A DNA stretch of 42,091 nt. It comes from Theristus sp. LFF4_11. Its lineage: Eukaryota; Nematoda; Chromadorea; Monhysterida; Xyalidae. The stretch lies in assembly GCA_030248135.1 (NCBI GenBank), contig JASANC010000280.1:1-42091 (forward strand), given 5' to 3'. Position numbers and translations under genes: made by a program. The notes below the pieces were generated by a model. It worked only from the letters and a program-made list of their open reading frames with translations. It made no database searches and was not told the DNA's origin. This document shows, in pieces, positions 10,301-19,200 of the stretch (its first letter is position 1; each line of letters opens with the position of its first letter).

Positions 10301-11044
10301 ATGCCTTCCGTTTGAAACAATACCGTAAAGTCTTGCATATAAGGTTCCTCCCACTTATAAGACCCCCACCCAAAAGTGGGCGGAGTGTCACACGGCGGGA
10401 AACCAAAAAATTCAAAATTTTGACATGGTCGAAATCCTACCCCGTTTATAAGGCCCGAAATTCCTAATGTTCGCTTTATAAGACCTCCTCTCACTTATAA
10501 GGCTGTCACACAAAATTCCACTTTATTCAAAAATTTTTGATTTTCAAATTTATATAAGGAGACCTTATATGCAAGACTTTACGGTATCAATCATTTTAAT
10601 CATCCGAGAAAAAAGAATCTACACACGACACAACACTGAGCCGCTGAAGATCTTTTTAGGAAATTGAAGCGACACTGCAAAAACTGCGAAATATGGAACA
10701 TCTCCGGAAACAACTTTGGCTTCCACCGTCATGCATTGTGCCTAACCCACCAACGGACACTCCTGGGGGCATCAGTAGTGATGTCTGTGAGTATGAGTTC
10801 AGTTTGTTCTGTGTGATTTCTGTTTTTTTACAAACGTTGTTTTGGCAGAAATTTAATAATAAGGCAGATTTCTGTAATAAATGAATTGATGCTTTCAGCG
10901 CACGCGCCTCCTAGTGGCTCATGTGAGGCCAGCCCACGCAGTCCGGAGAGTCCACCGATTGAGGAACAGCTGTGGCCGGCCGACGAATCCAGTGAGCCAG
11001 ATGCCCATTACAGCCAGACAATAAACAGAACAACAACGAACTGA
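1388..11044 (+). CDS. Receptor gene 1, EGF/Fn3 single-pass membrane receptor (5' partial)
   Basis: Exons read by eye: 1388-1473, 2003-2186, 2317-2409, 6385-6683, 6969-7212, 7304-7420, 9526-9615, 9710-9949, 10019-10228, 10660-10786, 10899-11044. Every junction keeps phase, giving 611 codons and a stop. By comparison with the paralog at 13088-25380, two upstream exons including the signal peptide lie outside the window. Domain order by residue of the visible part: N-terminal region 1-121, EGF-like domain within 122-220, Trp/Cys-rich module 221-302, short Cys exon 303-341, Fn3-like domain about 362-470, transmembrane helix about 485-507, proline-rich juxtamembrane part 522-563, acidic tail 564-611 with a single tyrosine (HYSQT). 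Several N-glycosylation sequons occur in the ectodomain. Likely a cell-surface receptor; the ligand is unknown. The family is not recognised. Odd points: a GC donor at 7421, a relic exon at 6805-6920 and a 3.5-kb palindrome in an intron. Confidence 0.8.
1516..1910. mobile_element. MITE with TIR TACCGTAAAGTCTTGC (duplication copy 1)
   Basis: Starts taccgtaaagtcttgc and ends tatgcaagactttataggt. It contains several cttataag segments and a cggcgggaa-like core. Also at 19746-20143 (same insertion, duplicated) and an independent copy at 10321-10586. Confidence 0.8.
2621..6125. mobile_element. 3.5-kb foldback element (long palindrome)
   Basis: The left arm starts AGGCCTTCCGCCGAAAAATC and the same sequence reads inward from the right end. 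Arms of about 1.7 kb match at roughly 96 percent over the outer 300 bases and meet around a 190-base centre near 4346-4534. TAAG flanks both ends (2617-2620, 6126-6129), and the homologous site in copy 2 has one TAAG and no insert. No transposase is seen. The short open frames inside are low-complexity mirror images and are not called. Confidence 0.92.
3646..4340. repeat. About 165-base diverged tandem repeats inside the palindrome arm
   Basis: Units begin near 3646, 3815, 3975, 4140 and 4290. Each holds a gcccaaaaattgggcaaaa-like segment, a T-rich gcgttttcagtg(t)tttttg segment and a ctaatag...tgaatc segment. The mirrored set lies at about 4535-5105. The right arm lacks one unit (about 165 bases) at its counterpart of 4060-4225. 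Confidence 0.7.
6131..6376. mobile_element. Candidate MITE with GTACAGTATGGCCGA ends
   Basis: Begins tacagtatggccgaaaa and ends ttactcggccataccgta, just before the EGF exon acceptor. The copy-2 equivalent is at about 20854-21097, and a lone end (ttcggccatactgtac) lies near 26621-26639. The 3.5-kb palindrome inserted five bases from its left end. Confidence 0.55.
6385..6683 (+). other. Receptor gene 1 EGF-like exon
   Basis: Acceptor TTCTTACAG and donor GA/GTCAGT delimit a 299-base exon. It begins with a Pro-rich linker and carries an EGF-like core: Cys, then CLNGGQW, then CDC, then DYNGPMCE. This fits the second half of an EGF domain (C-x-NGG ... C-x-C-x8-C). A second Cys cluster (CCDC, CQC) follows. 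Reading past the donor meets a stop after FSC, so an unspliced form would end here as a short secreted-type protein. The exon at 21106-21404 is nearly identical. Confidence 0.82.
6805..6920 (+). pseudogene. Truncated relic exon (5' half of the LQNPVEKQ exon)
   Basis: This stretch is nearly identical to the first half of the gene 2 exon at 21526-21763, including its acceptor. Homology stops after the bases for HYM, and the reading frame then gives CGV and a stop. The normal donor is lost. The diverged complete exon of gene 1 (LKKPVEQ...) starts 49 bases downstream with the same entry phase. The relic marks the end of the segmental duplication. If it were spliced in, it would terminate the protein before the Fn3 and transmembrane parts. 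Confidence 0.8.
8390..9230. repeat. Tandem array with telomere-like CCCTAACCTAAGCC units
   Basis: Units of roughly 110 to 175 bases each carry ccctaacctaagcca or a variant, then tttttgat(a/c)ga, acaaaacagcaaca and tttgtgtggtatgtttactt. The hexamer is like, but not the same as, known GCCTAA-type telomere repeats. A single unit recurs near 24592-24625. Confidence 0.7.
9496..9521. repeat. GATA microsatellite touching a splice acceptor
   Basis: About six perfect gata units followed by atcag, the acceptor of exon 9526-9615. The preceding sequence (tgacctgacctgacttacat ... tattata) looks like a retroelement 3' end with a simple-repeat tail; that part is inference. Confidence 0.8.
9710..10228 (+). 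other. Receptor gene 1 Fn3-like and transmembrane exons
   Basis: Two exons, 9710-9949 and 10019-10228, are separated by a 69-base intron that happens to be open in frame. The first carries the beta-rich body (YTTLNITL, DCCTKGLYH). The second opens with a typical Fn3 last strand (CTKAGCGEFS), then a proline linker, then a hydrophobic helix from about WEVLVIAIG to VVTAYYY and basic stop-transfer residues RQSRRK. A 30-base tandem duplication (10058-10087, 10088-10117) doubles the PIAxPDPP linker just outside the membrane; gene 2 has only one copy. Confidence 0.8.
10321..10586. mobile_element. MITE with TIR TACCGTAAAGTCTTGC (intron of receptor gene 1)
   Basis: 266 bases with near-perfect ends taccgtaaagtcttgcatat and its reverse complement (atatgcaagactttacggta). 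It lies between the transmembrane exon and the Box 1-like exon. Confidence 0.85.
10660..11044 (+). other. Receptor gene 1 cytoplasmic exons with Box 1-like motif
   Basis: Exon 10660-10786 begins EIEATLQKLR and carries LWLPPSCIVPNPP about 30 residues after the membrane. A hydrophobic run followed by PxP is the pattern of the JAK-binding Box 1 in class I cytokine receptors; that assignment is inference. Exon 10899-11044 encodes an acidic tail, APPSGS ... IEEQLWPADESS ... HYSQTINR, with a TGA stop at 11042. It has one tyrosine where the gene 2 tail has three. Confidence 0.72.
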
Positions 11045-12200
11045 ACATTTTGCACTTTATTTAGTCCGTGCGATCTGATCAATCAATTATATACATGTGT
11101 AACATACTCAATGCACGACCGTCTGTATAACCACGCGAGTTCACGCTAAAAAAGTTGTCCGACCAGGCGACCGGTGTTCTGTCCATGGTGTGCCACGCGG
11201 TGTCCGTGTCTAGGTTATAAAAAGTGCCCAAGACGGCGAGGAGTGTGGCGTTGCCACTTTAACTTCCTGGATCCCACGTGAAACAGGAGCACACTACGCG
11301 GGACAACTAGCGTCGGGGGTATTTGGGCACCGGACATCTTTTCGGACAACTTTTTAGCATGGTTGTCACAATTGTTACAATTAGTACGTAAACATTATTA
11401 AAAGTACGATGACAGCCATAATCAATGCGCAACGTGGATAGCGATCGTACTCCATCAGGCTCGGACGAGCTCCACAGCAGCCCTGCGTATTATGGGCTGA
11501 ACCAGCGCACGCGATTATTTTTTTCTTTTTTTTCTTGCGAGAGTCGTCGAGCTCCACGGCTCTCGCAACCTTTATGCACGTGTGTGCTTGGGCACACCTA
11601 AACTCCGCCCTCTGTACTTTGTATTTTGCGTTGCTAGACTGCGAGTTCTATCGATGAATAACCAATCAGCGGTGAGAATTTCTCATGACCAACCAATCAG
11701 CGCTGAGAATTGCTATGACCAACCAATCAGCTAGTTGCATGTACATATGCACGTAGCGAGAGCAAAATCATGATTTCTAAAGAAAAATTCGTGATTGATG
11801 AACGATTTCGAGAACATTTTCTTTTGACAATTTCATAAATGATTGGAAAAAACCGGCATTCTTGAAAACCAGAATTTCTAGTTTACAACTGGTTTCGCCT
11901 TGAATGAGAAGACAACGAGTGTCTTATTTGTTCGGCCATGGTCAGGTTGGAAACAACACATGCTTGGACATAAATGAACGGTGTTCAGCCGACGTTTGAT
12001 TCTCCAGAGACCCGTTGCCCATTGATTTTCCCTTTAATGGTAAATTTAATTCAATTCAAAGTTTCGCGTGCTTTGTATTCTGCGAAAACAATGGTTGTGG
12101 TGGTGAGTGAATTCGTTGACAACGTGTCACCCATGTGATTGTCATGTGGACCGTACCATCACCGAGTTTGTCTAACACACCGTTCAGGTCATTTATCTTT
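11045..12200. other. Intergenic region after receptor gene 1
   Basis: No coding exon seen. It contains the 3' untranslated part of gene 1, an inverted repeat ttgcgagag ... ctctcgcaa at 11535-11571 next to a T run, and the CCAATCAGC cluster. About 11890-12095 resembles the interior of the TTGTTTAAACC MITE family (caaagtttcgcgtgctttgtattctgcg). Confidence 0.6.
11662..11731. promoter_or_regulatory. Triple CCAATCAGC cluster upstream of receptor gene 2
   Basis: Exact CCAATCAGC at 11662, 11693 and 11723, about 30 bases apart, within taccaatcagcg/gtgagaatt-type units. A reverse-complement homologue of this 90-base block lies at 41895-41985. CCAAT is the NF-Y core, so a promoter role is possible, but transposon origin is equally likely. 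Confidence 0.5.
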
Positions 12201-12206
12201 TTAGAT

Positions 12207-12577
12207 TACCGTATTACCCCCATTAACCCCCCCCCACCATTAATCCCCCCCACCAATAAACCCCCACCCCCCGACCAGTTTCCGAATAATCCCCCCCCCC
12301 CCACAAATAATCCCCCATGGGGGATTATTGGAGACCTGTTTGAAACACATACCCAGCGAATTCAGTGGCTGGTTGCAGTGAAAATGATGAAATTGTGCTA
12401 CCAAAGGCCCCAAATGGGTGAGTTAATAGAATTAAAATAAACTAGTTAATAGAATTAAATTATAAATATGTTTATAAATAAACCCCCCCCCAATAATCCC
12501 CCCACCAATAAACCCCCACCCCTAAAAGTCGCTGACGTATTAATCCCCCATGGGGGTTTATTGGGGGTAATACGGTA
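12207..12577. mobile_element. C-rich MITE, TIR TACCGTATTACC (copy 1)
   Basis: The ends TACCGTATTACC and GGTAATACGGTA are flanked by TTAGAT on both sides (12201-12206, 12578-12583), a likely 6-base target duplication. The interior has runs of ccccc with tccccca/tgggggatta and a 100-base unique stretch. Intergenic. Confidence 0.85.
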
Positions 12578-12583
12578 TTAGAT

Positions 12584-13087
12584 TTTTTTAGATGTTTTGT
12601 TTTTACTCAAGCTTTTATGACTCAACTGGTTCAAGAGGGGCACATCACTGATGAGGCCACCCCTCTTCTGCATATGATGTTGGCCAGGCGAATGAGAGAA
12701 CATATTGGTTGATTTTAGTGTTTGTGTTTTTGTGGATATGATAGCGTTCGGCTGTGTTTTGTATTTTTGTTTTTTTTGTTGGCGTGATTGAGGACGAATT
12801 GTGTAAAGCCTTTTTTTGGTTTATTTTTTTGGATTTTTTGTGTTTCTGCAGCAACACGATGCGATTTTACTGGAGTTTTTCGTTTGTTTGCGAAAAGGGT
12901 GTTGCAGACGGACGTTTAGGCGGCACGATATAGGCTTGACGAATTATTTTTATTTTCAACAAAAAAAAGCGAAGCGCTGGGAATGTTCTACCTGTATCAT
13001 AACAGCCGCTATTGCTTCATCACCTTGTTTCACATCACCTTTCTCTTGTTCCTGATTGTTTGAAACTGCTCGGTATACTTTCCTGCA
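12584..13087. promoter_or_regulatory. Presumed 5' flank of receptor gene 2
   Basis: T-rich, without exons. No TATA box or other defined promoter element can be assigned. The ATG at 13088 is preceded by tcctgca. A caaaaaaaagcgaagcgctggg segment is the only distinctive feature near it. Confidence 0.35.
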
Positions 13088-13247
13088 ATGACTGGAAACA
13101 CACACGCGAAGTACTTATGGCTGTGCTCGATGTTGTGCGCCTCGGCATTCTCAGCGTCAATTGATGATCGTTTCACGTGTTCAGCAGATATAATCGACCC
13201 CAACAATCATCCGGTGGTGTTCGCAACATTGTCCGTGTGCGACTGTG
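13088..13247 (+). other. Receptor gene 2 first coding exon with signal peptide
   Basis: The ATG opens a 53-codon exon. Its first 23 residues have a polar start (MTGNTHAKY), a hydrophobic core (LWLCSMLCASAF) and a small-residue cleavage site near SA/SIDD. The exon ends at TGTG/GTTCGT in phase 1, which fits the acceptor at 15966 exactly (CDC then GGQMAYS). It is the only signal-peptide exon linked in phase to the downstream receptor exons. Confidence 0.72.
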
Positions 13248-16200
13248 GTTCGTTTCATTAGTTTCTTTGAACTGAGGCAATAATGCAACTACAGGGTGTT
13301 TCAGATGTAGTGGGTAGGTGTTTGATGCGTTATTTCTCGAGTGGTGTTGAATCAGATTCAATAAAGTTTTCGACAGTTGTTCAAAAAAGTTCAACTTAGA
13401 TTTGTGCAAAATTTCAGAGTAATTCATTCACCTGCACACGAATGACAGAGCAAAGCCCAAAAAAATTCAAAAATGGACCAGAAAATACCAGATCACGCAA
13501 TACCACCGGACAACTAAGGAGAACACTCAATGCACACATTCAAAAGAACACTTCAAAATGTGTATGGCGACAAGACAATTTTAACGCATCTTTAAATTAC
13601 AGGGTGTTTCAGAAGTAGTGGGTAGGTGTTTGACGCGTTATTTCTCGAGTTGTGTTGAACCATATTCAACGAAATTTTAGACAGCAGTTCAAAAAGACTT
13701 AGCTTAGATTTGTGCAAAATTTCAGAGAAATTCATTTGCTGCACACGAATGATTGAGCAAAACACGAAAGCATTGATTTCAGCACGCAACTGGGGGTTCT
13801 TGTTTGGTACCGGCGTAAAACATTAGCTTGTATGCAGCCGAATAGTTGCATGCATGAATACGAAATGTTTTTTTATTTCTCAAAGCAGAATGGATGTCCG
13901 GCCATTACTCCCTAGCAGTGCGTCAGTGGCTGGACGGAACATTTCGTGGTAAATGGGTTGGCCGCAGAGGTCCAATGGAGTGGCCACCGCGGGCTCCAGA
14001 TTTGAGTCCACTGGATTTTTTCGTCTGGGGTTGGGTTAAGGAGCAAGTGTACTCGAGAAAACCGGCGACCATCGCCCAGCTAAAACAATTCATCTCCGAG
14101 GCCTTCGCATCGATACCAGCGTACATGCGCGCGAGAAGGAGGTTTTGGCCGTGACGGATAGGTGCAATCGATGCATTGACTCTCATAGTGGATGCTTTGA
14201 GAAATTTGATTGAGTTGACTGTTGTCGTTGTTGTTGATGTTTGCTGTTATCGCCACACACATTTTGAAGTGTTATTTTGGATGTTTGCATTGAGTGTTGT
14301 CCTTTGTTGTCCGGTGGTATTGTGTGATCTGATATTTTCTGGTCCATTTTTGAAACTTTTGTGTTTTGCTCTGTCATTTGTGTGCAGGTGAATGAATTAG
14401 TCTGAAATGTTTCACAAATCTAGGCTAAGTCTTTTGGAACAACCATCTAAAATTTCATTGAACATGGTTCAACACAACTCGAGAAATAGTGCGTCAAACA
14501 CCTACCCACTACTTCTGAAACAACCTGTACAATGATGTACAGGGTGAGCCAAAAAGGTTCTATCCAACTTCAAAATGCTCTCACTGGCTTGTGCTGAGAC
14601 GTTATGACTTCAAAATGGAACGCTGTTAGAACATTTCGGGAGTTTTTTCTGATCCAAATTATTTTTATTGGTTCACAGGTTTCAGTTCACTTTTACAGGG
14701 TAATTTAAAAAAAAGCAATTTTTGACACAAAAACACAATTGAAAAAACACTGCAAAAAACAATCAGTTTGCTGTTATGATAAAAAAATAAGAGTGGCAAA
14801 TGTGTGAATTAAAAAAAGAAAAAAAAACAATTTGCATTTGAAAAGATAAATTAGCAACTGTTCTGAGGAGAACTGCTCACGCACGCTCAGACTCGAAGTG
14901 AAACATCAGAGTTACTAAAGACTGCTCAAATGCAGTACGGCGTTCGTCATCTCCAAGCTACTATGTGCGTATTGTTATTATTTTTTTGTGGTGTGAACAC
15001 TTGGGTTGTCACCAAAGTTCATCATTTGATCTTTGTTGCAGCTAAATCAACCGTTTGCATTCCACAAGATTTATCGATTTTTCATGTTTTCAAAATATTC
15101 TGCTGTGGTGAGTGATAGGGCGAACATACCCTGAAAAAAGTTTAGTCAGAAAAACCTTCCAAAGTGTCTAAACATAGTGTTCCAATTTTCAGCTCGAAAC
15201 ATCTCCCCAACACAAGCCAGTGAAAGCGTTTTGAAGTTGAAACTTTTTTTGCTCACCCTGTACTTTGCTCTATGGAACATTTCACTGTGGCTTTACCGTA
15301 TTACCTCTAATAAACCCCCATGGGGGTTTATTTCTTCAGCGACTTCTGGGGGTGGGGGTTTATTTTGGGGGGGTATTTTTTTGGGGGGGGTTTTGGAAAC
15401 CATTTTTAGGGGTGGGCAAAATGGCAAAAATACCTTCCATGGCAGGAAGGAAGTCGCAGAAACATCTACTCTACATAGCAATTTCCTTTTACAACAGCCT
15501 TTTGTAATGGAATTACCATTAACTCATCCATTTGGGGCCTTTGGTAGCACAATTTCATCATTTTCACTGCAACCAGCCACTGAATTCGTTGGGTATGTGT
15601 TTCAAACAGGTTTCCAAAAAATCCCCCATGGGGGATTATTTGGGGGGATTATTTGGAAACTTGTCGAGGGGGTGGGGGTTTATTTTTGAAGGGGGGTTTA
15701 ATTTTGGGGGGGGGGTTAATAGAGGTAATACGGTATATGGTTTTTATTATAACAACTTTTTTGACGCAAATGAACAATTGAAAAGAAGTGGCATTCATGA
15801 AGCAGTATTTAGTGACGCGCAGCTGTGTTAAAACATAGCTACGCACGCGGTCACTAATATTGCTTCGTGAATGCATCTTTAGTCTTACAAATAGGCGCGT
15901 CCTTCACTGTTTTTTTTGTGATTTTCACTTGAAACAGTTCTAGATTCCGGTGATCTTTGTTTCAGGAGGCCAAATGGCGTACAGCCAGTTTGCCGTATTG
16001 CCTCACTATATTTATGGTAGGGCCGAAAATATCTCGCTGATGCTCACGGTCGCTGGTCACTCGTTACATGACTGGGGACAAAAGGTGCGTTGCAGCAAAA
16101 CACCACTTTGAAAATTGTTTTCAAATTGAATGCAAAATACAGGGTGGTGAGAGTAAACCAAAAAAGGCTTAAAGGCTTAAAATCTTAAAAGGATTAAAAT

Positions 16201-19200
16201 CTTGAGTCTGAAGCGCTGAAATTTTACATAAAGTTTATAGTTATAATTTATAGTTTTCATTGAGTAAAAGGATCACCTTTGTAATCAGAAGAAAATCATT
16301 GTCGCGAAGCACAATTTGAAAGCCTACACGGAAAGAACATGTGTCAAAACTCCCGCTTCGTGTCCCGCGTCCTGTCCTTCTCATGACCTGTTTGTCTTCA
16401 TGTCTTCTTTCATGTCATGTTCCTTCTCATGGTTCTAAAAATTCTGATTTTGATCAACTTACTAAAATTTGAATAACATGCGTCCCGCAAAAAACTGCAT
16501 CATGCACTGCACCAGTACCGAAGATGATGGGGGTGCCGGGTGGGTTATACAGGCCACAGGGTGAACCAAAAAAAGTTCCAATTTCAAAATGCTCTCACTG
16601 GTTTCTGCCAATTTCAAAATGCTCTCACTGGTTTGTGCTGAGGTGTTTCAAGCTGAAAATTGAAACACTATCAGAAAACATTTGGAAGTTTTCCTGACCA
16701 ATTTCTTTTTGTAACAAAGGGACCTCATAGCTTAAAATTTGGAACACTAGAACACTTTGGAAGGTTTATTGTGATTAAAGTTTTTTGGCTTACACGTTTC
16801 AGTTCATTTTTACAGTGTATTTTTTCAAAAAATAGCAATTTTTGACGAAAAAAACATTGTTCCTCCATAATCTCCCTGTTTATCATTGCTCATAAACGGA
16901 CTTTCAAACTGATGTATCGTCACGCGAGGTCAAATTAAATTTTGTGCCAAATTGCCGAACCACTGTGGAAAAGTTATTCGCATGTTCCCACCAATTGCAA
17001 GACCAGACTCGCTGATCTGCCGTCCACTTTACCATGATGGCAGCAAAGACTGAAAATGGAATTGCATCTTTCGCTGCAGAAAACAACCAGACTACTGCTA
17101 TGGTAAAAATATCAGAGTGGCAAATTGTGTAAATTAAAAAAAGGAAAAGAAAACAATTTGCATCTGGAAAGATAAATTCGGATCTGTTCAAAGCAGAACC
17201 GCTCACGCACGCTCAGAATAGAAGTGAAACATCAGGGGTATGAAAGACTGTTCGAATGCAGTTAGGCATTCGCCATTTTCAAGCTACTGTGTGTGCGTAT
17301 TGCTTTTTTTCGGGATCGTCTCAAACTGGCCAAACTCAATCTGGCTCCGGTCTCAATCGGGCCAGTCTCAATCTGACTCGTCTCAATCTGGCTCGTCTCA
17401 ATCTGGCTCGGCTCAATCTGGCTCGGCTTAATCTGGCTTGTTTCAATCTGGCCAGACAGAATTTTTTTATTATATCTTTGTGTGTGTCTTCTATTTACCA
17501 TATTGGGTATGTCATAAAATTGTGAGAATGTGAACAAAAATACACGCTTTTTGGTTTCCCTTTTTGCCTTGTTTTCTGCAAGAATGCATGTTTATCGAGT
17601 TTTACTGAACCAATTTTCACACTTTGAATTTTTAATAAGACACAAAATTGAAGTTATCGAGAGACGAAAAAACAAGAAAGCAACAAAAGAGAATAACCAG
17701 TTATCTAAGGCAGAAGATGTTGGAAAGACGACGACAGAAACGTGGAATACAAGACCTCAAAACTTACGAATCTTTGAGGGGATTATGATGTTCAGCATCA
17801 AAATCAAGCATACTCCAAGTTTTTTACCGTTCAACTTTTCTAAAATCAAGCATTTTAACTTGATAATACTTATAATAACAACTTTGATTCGAATATAAAA
17901 AGTGGGAAAGCTACAACATAAACAAAAATTCTCATTTGATCCAAAAATTGATGAAGAATGAATACAAAATCTTGAAAATACATTATACTAGATGCACATA
18001 AAGTCACAAAAAAAAACAAATTGCGTGTGGCATCTCTGCCACTGATTGTGAATCTTTCTATTGCAAATGGTGTAAATTTTACACACCGTCTTTCATCATG
18101 AAGTCATCGCTTTTCTGTGCACTTGCGCGTGCACCGCTATACAAGGTGCAAGTCATACCATTGTGTTTTTCACTTGTTACGTGTCAAGAAACACAGACCA
18201 TTACTGACCGCCACGTGTGTGTTTGTGTGTGTGCGTTTTACGTCTCCCCCGAGAGCGTGTGTAGTGCACACATCCATGCAATAAAAAATTCTGTCTGGCC
18301 AGATTGAAACAAGCCAGATTAAGCCGAGCCCGATTGAGCCGAGCCCGATTGAGCCGAGCCCAATTGAGACGAGCCAGATTGAGACTGGCCCGATTGAGTC
18401 TGGCCCGATTGAGACCGGAGCCAGATTGAGTCTGGCCAGTTTGAAACCGACCCCTTTTTTCATCTTTTTTTTTGTGGTGTGAACGCTTGGGTTCTCACCA
18501 ACGTTCATTATTTGATCTTTGTTGCGGCCAAATCAACCTTCTGCATTTTGCAACATTTGTCGATTTTTCATGTTTTCCAGATATTCTGCTGTAGTGAGTG
18601 ATGGGGGCAACAAACCGTGAAAAACATTTGGTCAAAAAACCTCCAAATGTTTTTTAATAGTATTCCAATTTTCAGCTCGAAACTCCTCACCACACGCCAG
18701 CGAGCGCATTTTGAAATTGGAACCTTTTTTGGTTCACTCTGCATATAGGGTTCGAAAAAAGTGAAAATCCCGATTTTTTTACATTAAAAAACTTCAAAAT
18801 GCCAGAGAAAATTTTGAAGGCCGACAAAAATAGGTGCATTCGAGCCGCGCTGACCCGCTGAGTTCGAATTTTGCACTTTCGCAATTTGAAATTTTGCATT
18901 TTTGCCTGTGAATCATGAAAAATGAGCAATGCTGATGCGAGGGGTTGGGTATATCATAATGAAGCGTTGCGGCGCGACCGGCATAACAATGCATCGGAGT
19001 TTCTCAAAGGGAAATCTATTTTTTTAATTTTTACATACTTGTAGCAATTTTCAAGGGATTTCAGAATCACTTATCCACCCTGGCTCCGTATTTGCTTTAA
19101 AAATGCTTAAACCTTGTAAAAAGTAAAACCACAAACTCCTCATTTAGTTTTTTAAATTAAAACTCAAAACAGCATTTTTGAATAATAATGTTATTATGAA

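Noticed and set aside
11535..11571. Inverted repeat ttgcgagag/ctctcgcaa near a T run, terminator-like
   Set aside because: Bacterial-style terminators do not apply here and it is not a histone stem-loop; noted only as a hairpin.
14930..15115. 61-codon frame starting MQYGVRHLQATMCVLL, like a signal-peptide exon with a following GTGAGT donor
   Set aside because: It lies wholly inside a transposable element and recurs in its relatives, and exon 13088-13247 already joins exon 15966 in phase.
17530..17898. 122-codon open frame in the FB-A centre
   Set aside because: Low-complexity, AT-rich, no recognised domain and no splice or promoter context; left as unknown sequence.
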